Assembly: GCA_045590415.1 (NCBI GenBank)
Contig: JAZNRA010000158.1
Coordinates: 1-8,067, forward strand
Direction of reading: 5' to 3'
Length of the DNA: 8,067 nt
DNA from: RGIG3009 sp045590415
GTDB taxonomy: Bacteria > Bacillota > Clostridia > Oscillospirales > Acutalibacteraceae
The number at the start of each line of letters is the position of its first letter. The stretch's first letter is position 1. The notes below the pieces were generated by a model that was not told where the DNA came from, did no database searches, and saw only the letters and a program-made list of their open reading frames with translations. The translations under genes and the position numbers were made by a program. Of this stretch, positions 1 to 5,361 are shown one piece after another.

Positions 1-64
1 CCCTTCGTTCTGGCAGTTGGCAATAAGAGGTCACCTGTTGTCGCAGCAATGCGGAGAGCTATCC
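1..64 (+). promoter_or_regulatory. Lysine riboswitch (L-box), 3' portion, cut by the window edge
   Basis: Seen: CTGG at 10-13 is followed by a stem 14-21/30-37 (CAG/CTG plus TGGC/GTCA, one mismatch and one G-T). Then come TTGTC at 38-42, a short hairpin with a GCAA tetraloop (43-45/50-52) and GGAGAGC at 53-59 leading into CTATCC. The order CTGG - P4 - (C/T)TGTC - P5 - GGAGAGC matches the 3' half of known lysine aptamers as I remember the Thermotoga and Bacillus lysC leaders. The 5' half, including the GAGG-containing P1 strand, would lie left of the window. Position is right: directly upstream of dapA-ddh-lysA. Inference: lysine closes P1 through the CTATCC strand and turns the operon off. 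The other possibility is a different structured leader; no T-box or SAM signature was seen. Confidence 0.75.
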
Positions 65-127
65 GGCAAAGGCGTATACCCTGCTTGCGTTGTTCAATAC
101 GCGGCAGGTTCATTTTGCGGGATAGTT
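57..127 (+). promoter_or_regulatory. Antiterminator of the lysine leader
   Basis: Bases 57-64 (AGCTATCC) pair with 120-127 (GGATAGTT, one G-T). After a single G/G mismatch, 66-71 (GCAAAG) pair with 113-118 (TTTTGC, one G-T). This gives 14 pairs enclosing a separate hairpin (80-84/104-108 with 87-90/99-102). One arm is the presumed 3' strand of riboswitch P1 and the other is the 5' arm of the terminator at 121-150, so the two folds exclude each other. That is the standard logic of an OFF switch acting on transcription. Confidence 0.75.
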
Positions 128-150
128 GCTTTTCGGCAACTGTCTTTTTT
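121..150 (+). terminator. Intrinsic terminator (attenuator) before dapA
   Basis: A 9-pair stem, GATAGTTGC (121-129) with GCAACTGTC (136-144, one G-T), has a six-base loop and is followed at once by six T (145-150). It lies 21 bases before the dapA start and its 5' arm is shared with the antiterminator. It should therefore end transcription early when lysine is plentiful. Confidence 0.82.
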
Positions 151-171
151 GTTTGTAAAGGAGAAATCATC

Positions 172-1062
172 ATGAAGAACACCGTGTTTACCGGCGCCGC
201 CACCGCCATCGTCACCCCTTTTGATAAGAACAACCAAATTGATTACGTACAATTCGGCAAACTCATCGATTGGCAGATCGAGCAAGGCATCAACGCCATT
301 GTCGTGGCGGGCACCACGGGCGAGGGCTCCACGCTTACCGACGAGGAACACAAGGACTGTATCAAATTCTGTGTTGAGCGAGTTGCCGGCCGCGTTCCGG
401 TCATTGCCGGTACCGGCTCCAACGACACCGCCTACGCCATCGCGCTCACCGAATATGCGTGCGAGGTCGGCGCAGACGCCATGCTGCTCATCACCCCGTA
501 TTATAACAAAGCCACTCAAAAGGGCATGATCGAGTCGTTCCGCTTGGTAGCGGACGCTTCGACGAAACCCTGCATTTTGTATAACGTCCCCGGCCGTACC
601 GGTTGCAACCTGCTGCCGGAATCCGTCGCGGAACTGGCAAAGCACCCCAACATCGTCGCTATCAAAGAGGCGTGCGGCAACATTTCGCAGATCGCTAAAA
701 TTGCGGCGCTGTGCGGTGACAACATCGACATCTATTCCGGCAACGACGACCAGATCGTTCCGATCATGTCGCTCGGCGGCAAGGGTGTTATCTCGGTATT
801 GTCGAACGTTGCTCCCGCCGAAACCGTTGCTATCTGTGAAAAATATCTGTCAGGCGACGTCAAGGGCGCCGCTGCGATGCAGCTGGACTATCTGGAACTC
901 ATCGACGCGCTGTTCTGCGAGGTCAACCCCATCCCGGTCAAAGCTGCCGTGGCTGCCATGGGCTTTTGCAATAACACCCTGCGTTTGCCGCTGACCCCCA
1001 TGGAAGCGGCTCACGAGGAAACCCTGCTGGCGCTGATGCGCCGTCACGGTATCATTCAATAA
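172..1062 (+). CDS. dapA: 4-hydroxy-tetrahydrodipicolinate synthase DapA
   Basis: Condenses pyruvate with L-aspartate-4-semialdehyde in the cytoplasm, the first step committed to the DAP/lysine pathway. The 296-residue product has the usual family length and covers a full (beta/alpha)8 aldolase barrel. Visible motifs: GTTGEG (47-52, substrate-binding threonines), ITPYYNK (107-113, with the tyrosine that reaches the partner active site), YNVPGRTG (137-144, catalytic Tyr137 and carboxylate-binding Arg142), and IVAIKEA with Schiff-base Lys165. The frame stays open upstream to base 1, but ATG at 172 is chosen because AAAGGAG (157-163) lies 8 bases before it and the protein then starts like the family (MKNTVFTGAATAIVTPF). 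First gene of an operon under the lysine leader. In this family lysine can also inhibit the enzyme; the sequence alone does not show whether it does here. Confidence 0.96.
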   Translation: MKNTVFTGAATAIVTPFDKNNQIDYVQFGKLIDWQIEQGINAIVVAGTTGEGSTLTDEEHKDCIKFCVERVAGRVPVIAGTGSNDTAYAIALTEYACEVGADAMLLITPYYNKATQKGMIESFRLVADASTKPCILYNVPGRTGCNLLPESVAELAKHPNIVAIKEACGNISQIAKIAALCGDNIDIYSGNDDQIVPIMSLGGKGVISVLSNVAPAETVAICEKYLSGDVKGAAAMQLDYLELIDALFCEVNPIPVKAAVAAMGFCNNTLRLPLTPMEAAHEETLLALMRRHGIIQ

Positions 1063-1074
1063 GGGGGATTCACC

Positions 1075-2052
1075 ATGAATATTGCGATCTACGGATACGG
1101 CAACCTTGGTCGCGGTGTGGAATGTGCCGTTCGGCAAAACCCGGATATGTCGCTCGTCGGCGTGTTCACCCGCCGCGATCCCGCCACCGTGAGCACCTTG
1201 TTTGAAACACCGGTATATGCGGCGGCGGATATCCTGAACTACAAGGATCAGATCGACGTGCTCATCATTTGCGGCGGCAGCGCTACCGATCTGCCGAACA
1301 TGACGCCCGCACTTGCCGAACACTTTAACGTGATCGACAGTTACGATACCCACGCCACCATCCCCGCTCATTTTGCCAACACCGAAAAAGCGGCAACGGC
1401 GGGCGGTCACGTGGCGCTCATCTCCTGCGGTTGGGATCCCGGCATGTTTTCACTCAACCGTCTGTACGCTTCGGCGGTGTTGCCCGAGGGGAAAGACTAT
1501 ACGTTTTGGGGCAGAGGTGTCAGCCAAGGCCATTCCGATGCCATTCGCCGCATCCCCGGTGTAGCAGACGCACGGCAATACACCGTGCCGATCGAGAAAA
1601 GCTTGCAAGCCGTGCGCAGCGGCAGTATGCCCACACTCACCACCCGTCAGAAACATCTGCGCGAATGCTACGTTGTGGTGGAAGACGGTGCCGACAAGGC
1701 CGCTATCGAACAGCAGATCAAAACCATGCCGAACTATTTTTCGGATTACGATACCACCGTTGCCTTTATCACGCAAGAGGAACTCAACCGTGACCACAGC
1801 GGTATTCCGCACGGCGGGTTTGTCATCCGAACCGGCACCACCGGTGTTGATAATGCTCACACTCACACCATCGAATACAGTTTGAAGCTGGATTCCAACC
1901 CCGAATTTACCGCCAGCGTACTGGTCGCGTATGCACGCGCCGTTTGCCGTCTGGCAAAGCGCGGTGTTGTCGGCTGCAAGACGGTGTTTGACATCGCCCC
2001 CGCCGATCTCTCCCCGCTCTCCCCCGACGAGTTGCGGGCAACCTTACTATAA
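1075..2052 (+). CDS. ddh: meso-diaminopimelate dehydrogenase
   Basis: Catalyses the NADPH-dependent reductive amination of tetrahydrodipicolinate (open form, L-2-amino-6-oxopimelate) to meso-DAP in one step, replacing the succinylase, acetylase or aminotransferase routes. The product is 325 residues, close to the ~320 of the Corynebacterium enzyme. Residues 1-12 hold the Rossmann motif GYGNLG (7-12). Arg33-Arg34 after the second strand fit NADP specificity. CGGSATD (66-72), DSYDTH (88-93), CGWDPGM (118-124), WGRGVSQGHSDAIRR (145-159) and HGGFVIRTG (246-254) are family signatures around the DAP site. AGGGGGAT overlaps the dapA stop (1062-1069) and sets the start 12 bases after that gene. A plain DapB or homoserine dehydrogenase is excluded by these motifs. 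Its place between dapA and lysA gives a lysine branch without acylated intermediates. Confidence 0.95.
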   Translation: MNIAIYGYGNLGRGVECAVRQNPDMSLVGVFTRRDPATVSTLFETPVYAAADILNYKDQIDVLIICGGSATDLPNMTPALAEHFNVIDSYDTHATIPAHFANTEKAATAGGHVALISCGWDPGMFSLNRLYASAVLPEGKDYTFWGRGVSQGHSDAIRRIPGVADARQYTVPIEKSLQAVRSGSMPTLTTRQKHLRECYVVVEDGADKAAIEQQIKTMPNYFSDYDTTVAFITQEELNRDHSGIPHGGFVIRTGTTGVDNAHTHTIEYSLKLDSNPEFTASVLVAYARAVCRLAKRGVVGCKTVFDIAPADLSPLSPDELRATLL

Positions 2053-2069
2053 AAAAAGGACGAACGTAA

Positions 2070-3383
2070 ATGACCCGAGATTTGCTATGTGAAAACGTGT
2101 CGGTAAGCGAAGACGGACAGCATCTGCTCTTTGCAGGGCAAGATACCACAGCCCTCGCCGCGCAATACGGCACCCCGCTGTACTTAATGGACGAGGACCG
2201 CATCCGCCGCTGTTGCCGCGCGTATAAAGCGGCGGTGGATGCCGCTTTTGACGGAAACGCGCAAGTGCTGTACGCTTCCAAGGCCTCGTCTTTTAAGCGT
2301 ATCTATGAGATCATGGGCGAGGAAGGCATGGGCGTGGACGTCGTTTCGGTCGGCGAAATGTATACCGCTCTCAAAGCGGGATTCCCGCTGTCGCAGGCCT
2401 ATTTTCATTCCAATAACAAGACCGACGCGGATATTGTGTTTGCGATGGAACACGGCATCGGTTATTTCGTTGTCGACAACGAAGAAGAGCTGCTCACTAT
2501 CGAACGCGAAGCCGCCGCACGCGGCATCCGTCAATCGGTACTTCTGCGTATCACCCCCGGTATTGATCCGCACACGTTTGAGGCGGTGTCGACCGGCAAG
2601 GTGGATTCCAAATTCGGCTTCGCCATCGAAACGGGTGCCGCCGAGGATATTCTCCTCAAGGCGCTTGCTATGCCGCACGTTGACGTAGCAGGGCTTCATT
2701 GTCACGTCGGCTCGCAGGTGTTTGATGCCGAAGTGTTCCTGCTCACCGCAGACGTTATGCTCACCTTTATCGCCGAGATGCAAGCACGTCACGGCTTTAT
2801 CACCAAACTGTTTGATATCGGCGGCGGTTTCGGCGTGCGGTATCTGCCGAGTGATCCCGTGTTGGACTTGCACGGCTGTATTGCCGAGATCGGCGCTTTT
2901 ATGAAAACGAAAGCCGCCGCGCTCGGTATTGCCTTGCCGAAGATCTCGTTTGAGCCGGGGCGCAGCATCGTCGCAGATGCAGGTATGACGCTGTATACCG
3001 TCGGCAACGTCAAATGCATCCCCGATTTCATCAACTACGTATCGGTGGACGGCGGCATGACCGACAATATTCGGTACGCGCTGTACACCGCCCCCTATAC
3101 GCTGTTCCAGGCAAACGCCATGAACCGCCCGCACGATATGACCTGCACGGTGGTAGGCCGTTGCTGTGAAAGCGGCGACATTATTCAACCTGACGTCAAG
3201 TTGCCGTCGGATATCGGGCGCGGCGACGTTGTCGCAGTGCTCACCACCGGCGCGTATCACTATTCCATGGCATCCAACTATAATCGCTTACCCCGCCCGC
3301 CTATCGTTATGCTGTCGAACGGCAGCTCGTACGTGGCGGTACGGCGTGAAACCATTGACGATCTGATCGCCCTGGACGTCTAA
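2070..3383 (+). CDS. lysA: Diaminopimelate decarboxylase LysA
   Basis: PLP-dependent decarboxylation of meso-DAP to L-lysine, the last step of the pathway, in the cytoplasm. The 437-residue protein is a normal-length fold-type III enzyme: an N-terminal alanine-racemase-like barrel (about 35-300) and a C-terminal beta domain. Visible motifs: YASKA with PLP-lysine Lys71, HCHVGSQ (210-216), GGGFG (251-255) that cradles the phosphate, EPGRS (295-299), CESGD (366-370, catalytic Cys/Glu from the partner subunit) and GAYHYSMASNYN (394-405). An A-rich AAAAAGGA (2053-2060) lies 9 bases before the ATG, and the gap from ddh is 17 bases, so it is cotranscribed. No terminator is seen between its stop and the insertion sequence that begins 26 bases later. 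Arginine/ornithine decarboxylases of the same fold are less likely given the CESGD motif and operon. Confidence 0.96.
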   Translation: MTRDLLCENVSVSEDGQHLLFAGQDTTALAAQYGTPLYLMDEDRIRRCCRAYKAAVDAAFDGNAQVLYASKASSFKRIYEIMGEEGMGVDVVSVGEMYTALKAGFPLSQAYFHSNNKTDADIVFAMEHGIGYFVVDNEEELLTIEREAAARGIRQSVLLRITPGIDPHTFEAVSTGKVDSKFGFAIETGAAEDILLKALAMPHVDVAGLHCHVGSQVFDAEVFLLTADVMLTFIAEMQARHGFITKLFDIGGGFGVRYLPSDPVLDLHGCIAEIGAFMKTKAAALGIALPKISFEPGRSIVADAGMTLYTVGNVKCIPDFINYVSVDGGMTDNIRYALYTAPYTLFQANAMNRPHDMTCTVVGRCCESGDIIQPDVKLPSDIGRGDVVAVLTTGAYHYSMASNYNRLPRPPIVMLSNGSSYVAVRRETIDDLIALDV

Positions 3384-3409
3384 TAACTGCCAAAACAACC
3401 CCCTCTCGG

Positions 3410-3460
3410 TGGACTGTATCCCATTGAATAGACAAAGAAAAAAGCACCCTGTTGTAGAAT
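3410..3460 (+). repeat. IS terminal inverted repeat, orfB side
   Basis: Reads TGGACTGTATCCC at the tip and CCCTGTTGTAGAAT at its inner end (3447-3460). Both blocks recur inverted at the other end (4323-4376). The AT-rich middle is not conserved and differs in length by about 3 bases. Confidence 0.85.
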
Positions 3461-3469
3461 ATCTTTAAA

Positions 3470-3998
3470 TTAGGCGGCTTTGCTCCGTATTTCATACGGA
3501 GTAAGGCCGTCTTTTAAGTTGATACGTTCATAGTTGTAGAATTGTACGTATTCTGCTACTGCTTGTTCCACGGCTGCTTTGTTGGCAAATTTCATGCGGT
3601 ACAGACACTCTGTTTTTAATGTTCCAAAGAAATTTTCCATCGCAGCATTGTCGTTTTGAATACTTGTGAAGTGTTCTTTGGAATCGCATATACGGTCTGC
3701 GACGACGAACTTGCGACAACAAATCATATTTTCGCATAATGCGTAAAATCGCCTTTAAATTCACATTTTTCTGATGCTTTCGTTTGAGCCAACGACGGAT
3801 CCGACGACAACCGTAGGTTTGTTTACTCTTTGATTGGATATCCATAATCAGATCCAGCAACCACTGGTCTTTGTTCGGTTGTTCTTGCCGATTGCGCCAA
3901 GCGTAATATCCACTTCGAGAAACCTCAAACAGTTTGCACATTGCACAAATACTATACTTTTTTCTGAACCGTTCGATCACTCGGTACTTCAGCTTCAC
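3470..3998 (-). pseudogene. IS3-family OrfB transposase, broken by internal deletion and frame change
   Basis: The first part (from a GTG at 3998) has the HTH_21-like start of IS3 OrfB: CKLFEVSRSGYYAW (21-34), TYGCRRI (61-67) and MRKYDLLSQVRRRRPY (88-103). It is readable up to HKYS at about 3657. The reading then continues in another frame from about 3658 with DNAAMENFFGTLKTE and QFYNYERINLKDGLTPYE, the C-terminal end of the integrase domain. Only about 176 residues remain against the usual 270-290. Both catalytic aspartates of the DDE triad lie in the lost part; the Glu of ENFFGTLK, with its Lys at +7, is kept. The GTG overlaps the orfA stop (GTGA) and sits inside the sequence AAGGAGGTGA, so the true start of the ancestral orfB, or a frameshift entry, is uncertain. 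Not expected to be active. Confidence 0.9.
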
Positions 3999-4297
3999 CT
4001 CCTTCCAACTTCTGACAGAAAATTTTGCAGTAATTCTACTTGCATCCGTAATTGAACTAATTCATTGTTTTTCCGTATTTCTTCTGTTCCTTCCATTTTG
4101 CGAGGTCGACCTTTTGGGCGCGGAATATATCCGCTTTCGATTAATCGTTGCTTTCTTCGTTGGCGTGTTGCGAGCTGTTTTACCTGTTCTTTGGTTAAAC
4201 CAAAATGTTCACCAATCTCTCGGTTGGTTTCTCCTGCTGCTTTTCGGCGGAACACTTCTTCTGCTAAACCTTCTACTTTAACATAACTTCTGGACAT
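3995..4297 (-). CDS. IS3-family OrfA, helix-turn-helix protein
   Basis: A 100-residue basic protein that would bind the IS ends and join OrfB in transposition. It has an HTH-like segment at about 20-42 (KAAGETNREIGEHFGLTKEQ), an AT-hook-like KGRPRK at 62-67 and a leucine-rich coiled-coil segment at about 74-94, all usual for IS3 OrfA. ATG at 4297 is set by AGGGGG (4305-4310 on the + strand) 7 bases upstream. That ribosome site lies inside a strong hairpin (4304-4339). The reading frame is intact although its partner orfB is not. If expressed alone, such proteins can act as inhibitors of related elements; this is known for other IS3 members and is only a possibility here. Confidence 0.85.
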   Translation of the reverse strand: MSRSYVKVEGLAEEVFRRKAAGETNREIGEHFGLTKEQVKQLATRQRRKQRLIESGYIPRPKGRPRKMEGTEEIRKNNELVQLRMQVELLQNFLSEVGRR

Positions 4298-4303
4298 GAT
4301 TTA

Positions 4304-4349
4304 ACCCCCTGTCGTAGTCTTAATTCTACAACAGGGGGTCTTTTCTTTC
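4304..4349. terminator. Hairpin covering the orfA ribosome site; terminator-like on the + strand
   Basis: CCCCCTGTCGTAG (4305-4317) pairs with CTACAACAGGGGG (4326-4338), 12 of 13 positions plus a closing A-T, with an 8-base loop. On the + strand it is followed by TCTTTTCTTT, so it may stop transcription coming from lysA. On the - strand its 3' arm is the orfA Shine-Dalgarno sequence (AGGGGG), so a transcript entering from outside the IS would fold it away. I see no well-formed internal promoter for orfA. Confidence 0.7.
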
Positions 4350-4376
4350 AATGTCCGTTTTTCGGGGTATAGTCCA
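4323..4376 (-). repeat. IS terminal inverted repeat, orfA side
   Basis: On the - strand it starts TGGACTATACCCC and ends CCCCCTGTTGTAGAAT, matching the other end in the outer 13 bases (11 of 13) and in the inner block. The inner block also forms one arm of the hairpin that covers the orfA ribosome site. Confidence 0.85.
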
Positions 4377-4416
4377 AAATTCGGACGGATTTTTTAAAAT
4401 GCAACGTGCTTAAATT

Positions 4417-5361
4417 TTATTTGTTTGATAGCATCGTTTTTTCGTTGTTAAGCGTCTGCAAACGGAACTCGAACTCTCTCTTCTCTTTTTGCACAATGGA
4501 ATCGAGAATCGCCCCGCAGAAAAATGCGACAATAGCGGCAAGAACGGTAAAGCCGCAAATAACGAGCGTGGGGATTCGTTCAACCAATCCCGTTTTAAGG
4601 AACGGCACGAACACCAGCGGAATAAACACGGCTGCCGATAACAATATCAGCAAAAGTGCGATAACCGAGAAAAAGTAGAACGGCCGATACAATTTCCAAA
4701 GGCGAATAATGGTAAAGAGAACCTTGATACCATCCGAAACCGTGTTCAATTTCGACTCGCTTCCTTCGGGACGATCTTGATACTGTATGACAAACTCTTC
4801 AATATGCATGTTTTTATCCAAAGCATGCGCGGTCATTTCTGTCTCAATTTCAAAACCGCGCGATAACACGGGGAAAGATTTTGCAAATTCATAACTGAAT
4901 CCTCGATAACCGGTCATAATATCCTTAACCTTGCCCTTGAAAACGTGGTTGACACCGAAACGAACAAGCTTGTTGCCCAAATTGTGGAAAGGCCGCTTAT
5001 TCTCGGTGAAATATGTCGACGAAAGTCTGTCACCAACAACCATATCGGCATTTTTCAGTAAAACCAGGTCAGCTATTTCGCGCGCGGCAGATGCCGGGTA
5101 GGTATCGTCACCGTCGACCATGATGTAACACTGTGCCTGAATCTCACGGAACATGCGGCGGACAACGTTTCCTTTTCCTTGCTTCCACTCGTTGCGAACG
5201 ACTGCACCGGCTTTTTCCGCCAACTCAGCCGTTCTGTCTTTGGAGTTGTTATTATACACATAAATAACAGCTTCCGGGAGTGCTTCACGAAAATCGCGCA
5301 CTACCTTTTCAATGGTTTTCTCCTCGTTGTAACACGGAATTAAGACAGCAATTTTATCCAT
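4417..5361 (-). CDS. GT2-family glycosyltransferase, polyprenyl-phosphate sugar synthase type
   Basis: Likely moves a sugar from a nucleotide donor onto polyprenyl phosphate at the inner face of the membrane; the sugar cannot be read from the sequence. The 314-residue product starts VLIPCYNEEKTI (6-17), has NNNSKD (37-42), then DGDDTYP with the metal-binding D-x-D (83-85) and MTGYRGFS (149-156), all typical of DPM1/GtrB-like GT2 enzymes. After residue 225 come two membrane helices (about 228-254 and 264-288) and a charged tail, the layout of GtrB-like synthases. ATG at 5361 is chosen over an upstream in-frame ATG at 5403 because AGAGGAAA lies just before it and the protein then begins at the GT2 fold. 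It overlaps the end of the preceding gene by 8 bases (ATGGATAA), which suggests translational coupling. No clear terminator follows before the IS. Confidence 0.88.
   Translation of the reverse strand: MDKIAVLIPCYNEEKTIEKVVRDFREALPEAVIYVYNNNSKDRTAELAEKAGAVVRNEWKQGKGNVVRRMFREIQAQCYIMVDGDDTYPASAAREIADLVLLKNADMVVGDRLSSTYFTENKRPFHNLGNKLVRFGVNHVFKGKVKDIMTGYRGFSYEFAKSFPVLSRGFEIETEMTAHALDKNMHIEEFVIQYQDRPEGSESKLNTVSDGIKVLFTIIRLWKLYRPFYFFSVIALLLILLSAAVFIPLVFVPFLKTGLVERIPTLVICGFTVLAAIVAFFCGAILDSIVQKEKREFEFRLQTLNNEKTMLSNK

Larger units (their letters stand above)
3410..4376 (-). mobile_element. IS3-family insertion sequence, 967 bp, internally deleted
   Basis: The ends TGGACTGTATCCC (3410-3422) and, read from the other strand, TGGACTATACCCC (4376-4364) form imperfect inverted repeats, and both start with the TG expected for IS3 elements. 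Between them, on the - strand, lie an HTH/coiled-coil OrfA and the two halves of an OrfB integrase. An intact relative should be about 1.2-1.3 kb, so roughly 0.3 kb is missing inside orfB. The flanks (CGG on the left, AAA on the right) do not form a target duplication. The copy cannot move itself but keeps both ends, so it could be mobilised in trans by an intact relative. Confidence 0.88.

Noticed and set aside
1..150. T-box or SAM leader
   Set aside because: No AGGGTGGNACCGCG T-box sequence and none of the SAM-aptamer blocks were found; the lysine-aptamer order fits better.
49..171. In-frame N-terminal extension of dapA from ATG at 49, or an arginine-rich leader peptide
   Set aside because: The stretch contains the terminator and antiterminator stems, lacks a ribosome site at 49, and DapA proteins begin at the residue encoded at 172. 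The peptide has almost no lysine codons, so peptide-type attenuation does not fit.
2184..3260. Long antisense open frame (358 codons) opposite lysA, and similar ones opposite dapA and ddh
   Set aside because: They mirror strong codon-position bias of GC-rich genes. The products are rich in His/Arg/Gly with no recognisable domain, and the + strand genes are certain.
3934..4281. Hydrophobic + strand open frame (115 codons) over orfA
   Set aside because: It is the complement of a clear HTH/coiled-coil gene and has no ribosome site or partner.
3407..4379. Target site duplication at the IS ends
   Set aside because: The bases next to the tips are CGG and AAA, with no match at 3, 4 or 5 bases.
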